In this document: in pieces, positions 45,943-57,376 of the stretch
Layout: every line of letters starts with the position of its first letter
How positions within the stretch are numbered: position 1 is the first letter of the stretch
Source: Ulota crispa
Lineage: Eukaryota > Streptophyta > Bryopsida > Orthotrichales > Orthotrichaceae
DNA length: 64,000 nt
Reading direction: 5' to 3'
Assembly (NCBI GenBank): GCA_963920765.1
Contig: OY987242.1
Location: 9,698,789-9,762,788 of the forward strand
The notes under the pieces: model-generated
The model's input: only the letters and a program-made list of their open reading frames with translations
The model's database searches: none
Told to the model about the DNA's origin: nothing
Program-made: the position numbers and the translations under genes

Positions 45943-48644
45943 GGCTTTGAAATTGGGTGTGTGACTACCCTAGGACGAGGTGGTAGCGACTTGCCTGCTA
46001 CAGCCCTTGGTAAAGCGCTAGGCCTCCGAGAAAATCAAGTCGGTATAGTGCACATGTTTGAGATTCATCTAATTGAATCTAAGCATTGAGAGAGATGTCG
46101 GTAGTTTTTTCCTGGATATGGTTACCACTTCCCTTAGTAGCCATCTTATGCAAATTTTCGAAGTAAAGTATAGTTTGTAGGTCTACAGTCTCGATTGTGG
46201 TGGTATTTCTAGAAATATGAACTTGTACGACGCTAAGTACCATGAACATGTACTACATTCTTAATGTTTAGGTCTAAGCAACTGATTTTCTTGATTTGTC
46301 TTTCAGCAATGGCATATTTTTGAATTATTGTATGGAGCATGAGTGAACTTTGTTTGCCTTTGGGTTGAGTAAAGATTATTTTTCTTTGTTTTTCTTAACA
46401 GCATTTGCACCCAACTGTATTAGAAATCAGCGTAAGTTTTACTTTCACTGTGTGTGAGTTGTTTATGAATAGAGGGAGTTCTTTTGTGGAGCAGGTGTGG
46501 AAAGATTTTGATGGCGTCATGACCTGCGATCCCCGTGTTTTTCCGAATGCGTTGCCAGGTCCTTACCTGACTTTCGATGAAGCATCTGAGCTGGCCTATT
46601 CTGGTGCTCAGGTATTGTTGCTTATTATGAATGGGTTTAGGTTAACTAGCAGGATTCGTTTTATTGTGTATCGGGATTTTTTTTAAAGTTTTGGCTCAAT
46701 TTTGATTTCGCTCTGCTCAAAACCCATACAATGTTTGTCTTGTCAAAGGTCCATAAATTGCTTCACGAGGAATCAAATTTGTTGAGAATTCAAGGGTTCG
46801 TAAAATTTACACTGATGTGTGTACTTTGTGGATTTAGGTGTTACATCCTCAATCCATGAGGCCAACCCGTGATACAAACATGCCTGTTTGCGTCAAGAAT
46901 TCATATAACCGACAGGCACATGGTACACTCATAACAGGAGAACGTGACATGAGAAAGGTAATGACAGTACTGTCATTTGATCTTACAGTTGGCTTTCTTG
47001 AGAGCACCTCGAAAGTCTGTTCAAATGTCGAGTCTATTTGTGTCAGTTTGGAATTTGCTCTCAAGTATTTCTGGCTGTCTTGTCTTGTTTTTTTTATTTC
47101 TGTTCTAGTTGGTTCTTTTCTGTAATAATAGATTCACTAGGTCTTAAAATCGCTTGGGGATGTGTTGTTGGACTTTTCTGTTCTGAGTGGCCAACATCCA
47201 GTTTACAACTTGTTCTTGTTCGTGTAACTGGTTATTTTCTGTATGTCCTCTCACACCTGTACAATGTGGCGTTTTCAGGCAGAGATGACGAGTATTGTTC
47301 TGAAAAAGGATGTGACAATGTTGGACATCCAAAGCACTCGTATGCTTGGGCAAGTCGAGTTTCTGGCAAAGGTTTGGAAATGCAATCTTCTCCTATTTTG
47401 ACCTTTGGTTGGTATGCTGACGTGTGCCTTTTGCTTTTTGGACGCTTGGTAGGAAGCTCCGGTGTCCAATTGAGTTTTGGCGAACAGGGTCTTTCTTATT
47501 GAATGTTGAAAATCCTTTTTAGGTGTTCACTACATTTGAAGATTTAGGAATTCCAGTAGATGTGGTGGCCACAAGTGAGGTCAGCATTTCACTGACTTTG
47601 GACCCTTCCAAACTCTGGGAGCGTGCCCTCATTGAACAGGCAAGTTTTTCATGCAACCTTGATGCTTTATTTGTTTCGTGCAGAGGCGACTTAACTCATC
47701 TTGTTTTGAGGGCAAGTGACGCAGCAGTTAAGAAGTTATCAGGAAACATGGTTCACAATACCGGAGATTGTGATTCAATCTGTTCATATGTCCATCTTGA
47801 TTGCCTGGTCATACCACTACTCACTCGTGTCTCACTTGGGACAATCAAGCTTCGGTGAAACGCTGACGAATCAGGAGTTGCATGTGGCAACAGCAGGAAT
47901 TGGACAGGATGAAGTCCGAGTCATCAAGGATTGCAAAGTGCAGCTTTTGAAGAAAAAGGCTATCATTTCTCTCATTAGCAACGTCAACCAGTCATCCGCT
48001 GTACTTGAAAAGGTGCTGCATACAAATCAATCTACCGCCAGGTATTTACCTAACTCGGCAATGTTGGAATAAGAGCGATGTCATGAGGTGTACTAAAAAA
48101 TTGTGGCCCTTTTTAATGGAATTTGAATGACCTCTCTCACCGTGTTACCCGTCACATATGTGCTCAATTGGTGCCAGGTCTTTCGGGTCTTCAAGAAGAA
48201 CAACATCATCGTACAGATGATCTCGCAAGGTGCTTCGAAGGTATGCCTAAGCTTGTTGAGTACCCACCAAAATTACCGTCTGACATTAATGTCAAACGGT
48301 CACTACATAGTTGATGAGTTTTTAAAGGTTGCAAGATTTCTTATTATTATCTTTGTGCTTGACGCGGAACTGGTGGCTCTAGTAGCATTGCTTTTAGAGT
48401 AGATGTACAATCCTGTTGCAATCTGTTGGTACCTGTTTACACAAGTCGAAACAAAGCTGTTGCTAGATTTAGGTTGAGACCAGGATATTCATGTTCAACG
48501 CGTGCTTCGTGGGGTTCTGCACATGAGCAGGTGAATATATCCTTGGGGGTGGACGACGATGATGCTCCGAAGTGTGTGCAGGAGTTGCACAAAATTTTCT
48601 GGCCAGATTCAGAGGAGGTCCTGACAGGCAATGGTCATTTGTAA
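45943..48644 (+). pseudogene. Monofunctional aspartate kinase, N-terminal half missing (8 exons)
   Basis: Exons 45943-46038, 46495-46611, 46838-46957, 47279-47371, 47523-47639, 47875-48012, 48178-48240 and 48531-48644 are all phase 0 and together encode 285 aa. They cover the C-terminal part of plant lysine-sensitive aspartate kinase: TTLGRGGSD (nucleotide-binding loop), [30 protein letters not shown], and the ACT regulatory domains (DVVATSEVSISLTLDPSKLW, VQMISQGASK). The usual enzyme is about 500-550 aa; the N-terminal KFGGSS catalytic part is not found upstream in the window. The 47640 intron has a GC donor (CAG|GCAAGT). Some normally conserved positions differ (SDLPATALG; AYSGAQ). No stop or frameshift lies within the exons. 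Intact enzyme would phosphorylate aspartate in the plastid, the first step to lysine, threonine and methionine. It may be a truncated copy, or a gene whose first exons lie beyond a very large intron. Confidence 0.75.
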
Positions 48645-50873
48645 GAACGTGATGTTCTGTTACTATGAAGGGGAGGTGGAGAGAAGAACATTGTCACTTG
48701 ATGAGTTTAACCGTTGAGTTCAGAGGCATTTTTGTAGGTTTTACTGAATTTAGGGTTGAACACTTTCATACTTCCTGTAGAATGAGCTTCCCGAATTTAG
48801 GGTTCGACATTTTAGCATTCGTTAGGGACTTATTGAGAGCAAATAGCTAGCTTTGGTGTGTGGGATGTAAAACCCTTTCTTCCAATCTAAAACCGCCGCA
48901 TCATGGTTGCATTCTAGTGACCGCAGGTACTCATTTTAATAGCATTTTCGTCTTTCAATCTATCAAATTTCTTAGTATTCTTTAGTGCAGAAATGGAGGT
49001 GAGGTGTTTGTGGCCGAGGCGATTTAACGTTTATTTTGAACATTTTGATGTTGAAAGAGGAGTTTTGTGTATCGGTACGGAATACTAATCATTCATACTT
49101 TCCTTGTTACTCAGTGGAGACAGACTACCCTCTTTAGGCGAGTCACCTCCCAAACTTTTGAGAGTACAATTCTAATATCACTTCAATTGTTGGAAATTTT
49201 ATTTTCAATGCCATGGCATGTTTTACATTTTAAAATGAGTCTTGGAAACCTATTTACCAAGGTAAATGAATACCTTAACATATTCTCAATGTTTATATTT
49301 TCTTTTGTTTTCTTTTGTTTGATGTTTCTAATTCAAAATAGTTACACTTCTAACTTAAGTTATTGCAATAACTCATGATAAACTACATTTGTCATTGTTG
49401 TTGTGTTTGCAACAAACAAAGCAACATCTGCAACTCAAGTCGCTTGTGACAAAGCTACATACAATTGACCATGAGTAAAGATTGGTTTTGGTAACATGAT
49501 CTAATTGTCTTTCCCTCCGATGTTTAGCCCCATATGTTTGTCTTTCTTCAGAGTTTGCATATCTGTTGCGTGGAGCCGCACAAACTTGTGTGAGCTCCTA
49601 AAAAAATTAACTTCAATCAAAAGCAACAATATAGTGGAAAAGCAACAATACAATGATGTACTACTCTAATCATTTATTTGCAACATTGCTTTAATACATA
49701 CCACTATTGATGTTTGTTGATGTTTTGTTGTATCAAGCTCCATTGCTTCATGATTCATGATATTGGTCGTAAAAAATTAGAGAAACAAGGTGGGACAATC
49801 TACAATTGGTTGCTTTTGGTGACATGAACAACAACAATCCTGCTCTTTTGCCGGGATGGAACCTCACCAGCAAGCAAGCATAAATGCCACAAAATAATTG
49901 AAGATGCAAAGATTCAAAACCTCACCTACAAGCACAAAGAAAGTGCAAAGATTCACAACCTAACCGCCTAATTGCAAAGTACAATTGCTAGGGCTTCGCA
50001 AGTCATTATGGGAGAAACAAATCCTCATTGGCAACCTAATTGCTTAACATTGGTTACGTGGGAGAGACAAACCTTCACCGGCAACCTAACTGCATCAGTT
50101 ACTTGGCGGCAACCTAACTGTTGGCAACCTAACTGTCGGCAACCTAATCACCTAACATGGATTACACAAACTATTTTTTGACAATAGGTAAACCAGTCAC
50201 AACAACTGAATGGACAAAGTTGACAACAGGTAAACCGGTCAGTCAACAACTGTATGAACAGGTTGCCAATGTGAGTTTTTTTATTAATTGTAGATTAGAG
50301 TTCATTTTTATTCAAAAAGGTTGATTCCCATTCGTAGCAAAAACAAAAGTAACGTAATTAAACTTATGATACTACGTGAATGCTTTAAACTAAAAGTTTC
50401 CTCTCATGATTTCAAGGACTTCTTTGAGGCATTGGATCTAATTTTTGACCTTGTATAAACTACCATTATCAAAGCATTCTAGTGGTGCAAGCCAAATGTT
50501 GTAGGAGTGCCTCAAGAGCCTCAATTGGGTGGAATACCATATGGGTGAGGTGGCAAGCATCCTCTTACAAGCTGCAATTGGTCAATGCCTTTGCAAGCTT
50601 TCTTGCATGAGCTTTGTGGTAGCAGGAAATTTGTTGTCAAGGGCTTAACCCTTGAACATCGAGTTGGGTTTAGGGTGACCAACCCCTCTATGATGTTGTA
50701 CAATGGTGTGGAAAGTGCCCACTTGTAATAATATTGTTTCTAAAAGCTGCAACACTCAATAGTGCATGTTGACCTCATGAAAATTGCAAATAGGGTAGCA
50801 TGGGACCTAACATTATGTCTTTGAATCTTCTCACAAATTAGGTTACCTAAAAATATGAGTGTATTTAGTGAAG
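48645..50873. other. Flank of the kinase exons, with short repeats
   Basis: 48645-49080 is probably 3' UTR or flank of the aspartate-kinase exons. Around 50030-50150 the phrase GGCAACCTAACTG and variants occur about six times. Apart from the helicase remnant (listed separately) no gene is recognised. Confidence 0.3.
49386..49580 (-). pseudogene. Remnant of a Pif1/Helitron-type helicase
   Basis: On the minus strand one frame reads PKPIFTHGQLYVALSQAT followed by a stop and then VADVALFVANTTT. The HGQLYVALSR-like motif is the C-terminal hallmark (motif VI region) of Pif1-family helicases, including the helicase of Helitron transposons. Stops interrupt the frame on both sides and the rest of the domain is not recognisable. 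It is therefore a decayed fragment. Confidence 0.55.
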
Positions 50874-51439
50874 TACTCCCTCTGTCCCAATATAAAGCTC
50901 CAAATTAGGCATACTTCTTGTCCCACTAAAAAGCTCCCTTTTGCTAATTTCAATTTTTGAGAAAGCGTTTGTCATGTCCAGTGGTCTCATGGGGGCAAGT
51001 TAAGCATTTAAAGAGCATTCCTCTCCTAACAAGCTTGGCCTTGCCCATATGAGTACCATTGTTGCTACTAATCTTTAAATCATCAATAATGAGGCACTAG
51101 CAACATGTATAAATATGGTACTTTTTGAATGGAATTTGGGTGCCCAAAGGGCAACATCAAAGGTGGAGATTTTGCACACATTTGGTAGATGGTAGTTGAT
51201 TCTAGAACGCATGTGTTATTAGTACAACGACTAAAATAATGAGGAGCCGACGGCCTTCACAAACTATGCACAAATATGATACTTTTTGCATGAGATTTGG
51301 GTGTCTAAACGGCAACATAAAAACTTCAGATTTTGCAGATATTTGGTAGGTGGTATAGTGATTCTAGAATGCATTAGTCACCAACATAATGACTAAAAAT
51401 ACAATTAATCTCTCATGGAGTAATAGGACAGAGGGAGTG
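50874..51439. mobile_element. Stowaway-like MITE, copy 2
   Basis: The left end TACTCCCTCTGTCCCAATAT is intact; the right end (GGACAGAGGGAGT, ending about 51439) has lost part of its inverted repeat (the GGAGCTTTATGATG part seen in copy 3). The interior is collinear with 60382-60950. Confidence 0.7.
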
Positions 51440-52098
51440 ATTTTTTGCATTCCACTATAGACCATGTGTTTATGATAGCTTTTGAAAAAAAATTAATGAA
51501 AATCAACTTTTTTCCACTCTACATAGCCTTTTTAGTTCTCCATCAAACAAAAAATGTCTGCCTTAGCATTTATGGGTCAAGCATGTTCCAAACCCTTATC
51601 ATAGCAGCCCTCACCAATTGTGCCAATCATTGTGTTTCATGCAACCTAAACTTTCGTCTTTTTATGGAATTTCTTTATTGGTCTCTATCAAGTGTTACTA
51701 AGCTGCTCTATCACCTAAAATGTTTTCAGTAGGATTTCATTCACAAAATCTGTACGATACACACTTTTCTTATCATAACTTTTGAAACCCCTAATATACA
51801 AATATCAAGCACATAAGGCTACTTGAACATAACAAAAAACACGCAAATCATTGAAACCCTTTCAATAGTATTACAATCTTCATTTTCAACATGGAAAGGT
51901 TCAACTTCGAGGTTCCCATCTACACCTTAATAATCTACAACGCACTGTTCCAATTCTCATATCTCATTCTCCACATAAACTTCCTTAAGATCCCTTAGTT
52001 CATAGCTAAGAGATCATTTCCTAACTTTCAATAGCTACCACCAATTTTCTTTAAAACCTGATGAATTTCCTGTTTGCAAATCCAAGGAATCCAAGTGA
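51440..52098. other. 3' flank of CSA
   Basis: Contains the probable 3' UTR of the minus-strand CSA gene. The 95-codon ORF at 51445-51732 shows no recognisable family. Confidence 0.3.
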
Positions 52099-55000
52099 TT
52101 AATCACTCCAAGCATCTTCGTCTGCCTTCACAGTGGCCACACCATCTTTCAACCTTTCTTCCTCCTGTATAAGCAAATAAATATATCATATCCTGTGAGT
52201 TAAAGTTATTGACTGAGAACAGCAAGTTATGAGCATTGCCTATAAGACTAATGCGCAAACTGTTAACTAGCTCCTACAACAACTATAACAACGATGTGTG
52301 AAGTTGTAAGTCTCATGTCAATAGGCATTACAAAATCAATAAAATCCTCGTTGCAAAAAACTTTCAAGGAAAACAAGAGTGAGAAGTGAGAAACCAGAAG
52401 ACCACATTCAAGTTTTTAGTTGCTCCTCCAAATCTTTAATGGTGCCAGTGAAATATGAAGTGGTTTACTGACCTGCTCTTCAACAGGAACATGCTTCGGT
52501 GGAGACCATACAAGAATCTGGCGATCACTGCTACCAGTGTACAGCTCCTGCAGGAATGTGAGAGTGTGAATATCTCTTCTACAGTAGGTGACTAACCAGA
52601 TGGACCAATTTTGATTGTTGGCATTCCACATCGATCTACAGCTTAACCTTAGCCATGGCAATGGGAAAAAGTACCAGGACACAGAAAATACCTGATCCTC
52701 CGGAAGAAAAGCGCAGCAGTTTACGTGATCGTAGTGCCCAACTAATTTTGAGTGCATGCGACCACTCCAAATATCATGAGTCTGGCATACAGAATCAATG
52801 AATGAGAGTTGGCGAAATAGATGACAAATGAACCCATCAATTACCAATAACTCAGATCAATTCTGTTAAAGAATCACAACCACGTTTAGATTTTAAAAAA
52901 AACCTGAATTGAATGGGACGACGCAACGAATAGCAGTGAGGAGTCCATAGATACAGCTAGCTGACTGCCTTGATGGGCTCGTATCCTTGTTGCCTCATAA
53001 TTCACGAGTGTGTTGCAACCTGATTCTATGTCCCACAGGCGCACTCTTGAGTCGGTGCCTGATCCATTGCAGTTTTATACCAATTAGATAGAGAACTTGC
53101 AAGCCTCTCTTCAAGGTGAGTATTATTAAAACACGACATATCCAACAGTGATCTTGCAAAACAAAACATTCTACACTAGTTAGAAAATCATGCATTGTAG
53201 AGCAATCAGTGTTTCCATCATGTGGATTTCCTACGAATTGGACCTCAGTTGGACTAAGACTGCGAGCAAGGAGCTGCTCCATCAATCAAGTCTGCAAGAC
53301 ATACCAGCACTGAAGAGGTATAACCCATCATCTGAAGTCTGCAGAGACGTAACTGAGCCATAGTGAGCTGTTGACCGATCATTGGCCGACGTCATTCCTG
53401 GATGTTGTCTTTGAACTGCAGTCTCCTTGATTCTGGCGTTCTTGAGTGCCGATGATGTGTTACTAAACTTGGCCCGCTTGGCTCCTTGCTGCTGCCTCTC
53501 CACACTAGAACTGTTGCCCATAGAAGCTGTTGCCTGTACAGTGCCTGTTAGTAACTGCTTGTGTTACATTATAGCTTCGAAGTTTAGAGTAGGTCTAGTG
53601 AATAAGAAAGATTACCAGCTCTTGCCTTTGAGGGGCACTCTTGGTCACATTCGGTTGCTTTTCAATCTGTGAACGATTTTGGTCGAGAACTTGAAAGCAA
53701 CCAGCTCGACGAATGTCCCAAAACCGGATAGCTCCATCACATCCTCCGGAGTAAAGCACCCACTCATTGGACGCGGACCACTGCAATGCCCACACTCCAT
53801 CTGCCAAAACCAACTGCTTGTAAGCAACTCGTTTTTGTACACAACATCCGACAATGGACTTGACCTTACATTCTTTTAAGGGAAAATTTCATGCATACCC
53901 CTGAAGTTTGCCATATTTTCATAGATACCCCTGCTTTTTCAGAAATTTCACAAATACCCTTGGACCAAAATCTTCAGGCGTTTGTTTTGTTGTGCATGTC
54001 ATTTCCTTCTCCCTTTATACGCACACTACTTTTTTGTTGTGCGTGCACACAAAGGAAGAAGGGAAGTGACATGCACAACAAAACAAACACCTGAAAATTT
54101 TGGTCCAAGGGTACTTTTGAAATTTCTGAAAAAGCAGGGGTATCTATGAAAATATGGCAAACTTCAGGGGTATCCATGAAATTTTCCCTTCTTTTAAATA
54201 GATTGTAAAAAGGGCATGTTCATCATGACAAAGTAAATTCTCAAATACAAAGTGAGTGCATTTTACTGAGACTCCTACCCAAACCAAACAATTGCAAAGT
54301 ACCTCTGTGTCCGGATAATGTATGAGTGCATGCTCCCGAAGCCAGATCGCACAGTCGCACCCTCACATCCTCTGTGCCAGCAGCTACTAGCATGTGTGTC
54401 GTGGCCATGGCTGACATCGAAATTGCATACACTTTCCCAGGCAATTTGAATTTCAGCTCCACCTGCAACATTTCCAAACTTCTAAGATTTCCTGTTTTGG
54501 ATCACGGCTTTACAAACCTGACAACAGCATTTCTCAACTTAAAACTGAGGTAAATCGTTTAACTCCAAAATGACGACGAGGAGACAAAATTTATAAACCC
54601 TTGGAAACGAGAAGGATTCTCCGTCTTGTGTCTCAAGATGGAGAAGCCTCTCCATATCCAGGTGGCTTGAAATGGAGTAAACCTGACTCATAAGCCGCTG
54701 TAAAAAGAAAATTAGGGTAAGTTCAGTTTGAGTTACAACACGGTAGTGATATGAATGCCCTTGACTTACACTAAGAGTGAAAAACCAGTAGGGCGTTTTA
54801 GAGGGTTAAAGCGACTTTAACCTCAAATTCTCTTCTTTCTTTCTTTCTTTCCATGTTGAGCCTAGTGCAACTCTAAGGCTTCGGATTCTCGTCTAAAATA
54901 TTAGGGTTTTCAAGTCTAGTTTCAGACTTATTGCGGAACACAAGTTTTGCACTTTGACACATCCTAAAGAAACTTTTCCTTTTACATAACATGCCCAAAA

Positions 55001-56837
55001 GCACCAACTGATCACAAAACCAGAAGCTGATATCACCATATTAAGTAAACTGGGAAAAGCAGTACATTCTGGGACTTTCACTATTTCTGCCATTATGTAT
55101 ACATTAGCATATCACAAAAAAACGAGCGTGCATTTTCTTGTACAATAATGAAGTCTCACTGATTGCCTCCAAGAACTCCAATAATTAAAACTTTTGAGCA
55201 ATAGCTACGCCTACATTTACTGGTGTGAAATTAAGGTGGAGTACAAAATGGTCCCTCAGTTTTTCCCAATTCACCTAATATGGTGTTTGATTCTGTCAAG
55301 GCCAAAAAGCTCATGTACCTGATGAGTATTGGTGTCCCAGAGATTGATGGTCTGATCGAAGGAGCCCGTGATAAAGAGCCCTGTATCGACGGGATACCAT
55401 TGCACAGATGACACGGAGTAGAGGTGCCCTTGAGGCACATTCTTGTCCACCGTGAAGAGCGCTTCGTGCTTGGCAACGTGCAAAGCAGAGTCCACAAAAG
55501 TAGGCTGCTGTGTGTCATACACCCCCACTGAACCGTCCGCAGCTCCTGCAAGCAAATAGCGTGCTTCTGTACAGTCGATCTGCCAAGCATGATATCCAAT
55601 TCAGAACTGGTACCATCACTCAGTCATTGAGCCAATTTTTCCTCACTCCTTGTCTTAATACTCTTAAAACCCATCTTGCAACCAAGTTCTACCCAAAGTA
55701 TAGAGAACACCAAAAACCAGAGATCAATCCTTTAAAGGACCCTTTTTCCAAAATCTTTTTCTGAGACGCTATGCAGGATGACCTATACAATCCGTTCTGG
55801 CCTTACCAAAAACCCTACCTCCAATGTCTCTGTTCAGTGTCAAAGATGGAATCGAGTTCTTTAAAGCGGAAAATAGACAGGGGATCGGAAAACGTCGAGT
55901 CAGAAATACTAGCTATTGTGAATGTATATATCAGAGACGGAAAATTATGTTCTATATCTTCTAAAATAGCAGGACTAGCAGTTCAAAAGTGCTACAAAGC
56001 TTACAACTCATATAGTGCATGAAACTTATAACCAACAACTATTGGCCAAACAAGAAATACTATAGCACAACACATATATTCATTAGCTCAAAGGTAATTC
56101 CACCACCAAGCGGGACAAACCCTAAGCTTCATCTTGGTGGACTCGATTTCTAGATAACTTCTTTTCTGACAAAGCCTGAGGCAAACCACTTGAATTGGGA
56201 GTTGTTGGTTATAAGTGTCATGCACCGTATGAATGTGAAAGCATAAAAGTTCTTGATTAACGAGAGCAAGTACTGATTCACGAATATTTTGTTACTGAAA
56301 AACGGACAATATTCTTGTTCTCACGATTTTCCACTTGCGTTTCTGAGTCTCATTTACTGCGAATTTATTTATTGCTCTGTTCTAAATCAATGAGGACAAA
56401 TGAAAGATAAAAAAACGTTCAAACTATTACTGAATTCGTAGCCAGAGAATGAGAATGGCAGGTTTCCCATCACGGAGGTGCAAAACAGTTGGTTGAGAAA
56501 TAGGGTGAACAAGGAATTGAGAGATTGAGCGCTCCTTTCGCCCAACTGACCACCCTGGACTTTTTACTGGCAATATATAAAGATTCGTCCAGCAAAACAG
56601 TTCAAGAATTGGTGCTGGAATTTCGTGAAAGAGGGGCAGAAGAGAGATGGAAAGGAAAAAACAAAGAAGGGGGCGCGCACTCACATGCAAGCTGTTGATA
56701 CCGCTGTGATGCGCACTCACGATTTCCTTGTGGGCGGACAAATTGATGTGGCGCACTCGGTCGGCTCGTACGTGGGTGGCAAGCGATCGGGGCTGCGCAG
56801 CCCCGACCTCTCGTTGCCGTATCTCTCGCAACATCAC
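52099..56837 (-). CDS. CSA: CSA/ERCC8, WD40 substrate receptor for transcription-coupled repair, 9 exons
   Basis: Exons 56837-56685, 55579-55319, 54462-54303, 53800-53616, 53533-53305, 53058-52904, 52781-52692, 52547-52473 and 52164-52099 total 1,374 nt, giving 457 aa with consistent phases. The N-terminus LREIRQREVGAAQPRSLAT and the WD repeats match plant CSA: LLAGAADGSVGVYD, DTGLFITGSFDQTINLWDTN, LPGKVYAISMSAMATTHMLV, GCDGAIRFWDIRRAGCF, SAGTDSRVRLWDIESG and TGSSDRQILVWSP. The WDIRR motif is a DWD box for binding DDB1. A low-complexity basic linker (about residues 270-320) separates repeats, as in the Arabidopsis proteins. CSA acts in the nucleus with CUL4-DDB1 at stalled RNA polymerase II after UV damage. 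The 54302-53801 intron carries a hairpin MITE and the 55318-54463 intron another MITE. The gene looks intact; start ATGs at 56837 and 56834 are alternatives. Confidence 0.93.
53880..54188. mobile_element. Hairpin MITE with perfect 9-bp target duplication (Mutator-like), in a CSA intron
   Basis: It starts GGGAAAATTTCATGCATACC and ends with the inverted counterpart CATGAAATTTTCCC. It is flanked by TTCTTTTAA on both sides (53871-53879 and 54189-54197), a perfect 9-bp duplication. Terminal inverted repeats of about 127 bp make up nearly the whole 309-bp element. Confidence 0.87.
55036..55283. mobile_element. MITE in a CSA intron, same family as 28893-29142
   Basis: The left part TATTAAGTAAACTGGGAAAA and the right part TTTTCCCAATTCACCTAATA are imperfect inverted repeats, and AGTACATTCTGG / ACAAAATGGT lie inside in the same order as at 28893. 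The right end stops about 35 bp short of CSA exon 2. Confidence 0.6.
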
Positions 56838-57376
56838 CTCCTCTCCATCTCCATGAACCCCTATCTCACCCCCACCACCACAACAGCAGCAGCAGCATCA
56901 CCAGCGCTCTTATTCCTCTCAAAATGTGCTTCTCTCTGGATTTTCTTCACAATCCCTGCTGGTACTGGTGCTGCAACAATTCAAGAAGATTCGCACTGAT
57001 GAATCCAGTACTTTCTTCCTTTCTCCGACGCTCAAATGAGTGCATCCATGACGCCGTCGGTGGTTGGCACAAGTGTCAGTGCCGCATCCTCCTTCAGACA
57101 AACATCTGTACAAACACACATACACACAGCTCCTAAAAGGACCTAAGAAAACTTCGGTTATGAAACCACCAATTTCACTAACCATACTGTGAAATAACCG
57201 AATCCCACTGGGACCCAATTTTGTGTCACCAGAATCTATGAAGAGCGGCTTGTGTGCTTGTCAATTGGTCATAAGGGCCACTTTATATCACTGCCCAATT
57301 GTTGTCCCAATTTATGAACCTCCAAAATTAACTAATGGGATTGTTCAAATCATGAAATTGTGTCATGAATTTGGTC
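56838..57376. other. Upstream flank of CSA
   Basis: GC-richer immediately upstream of CSA (56840-57090), with a CAGCAG run at 56884-56896. It holds the CSA promoter or 5' UTR. No other gene is recognised. Confidence 0.35.

Noticed and set aside
54600..54710. Possible extra CSA exon (minus strand, DMERLLHLETQDGESFSF)
   Set aside because: The flanking exons join directly with consistent phase and match plant CSA without an insertion here; it is treated as intron sequence.
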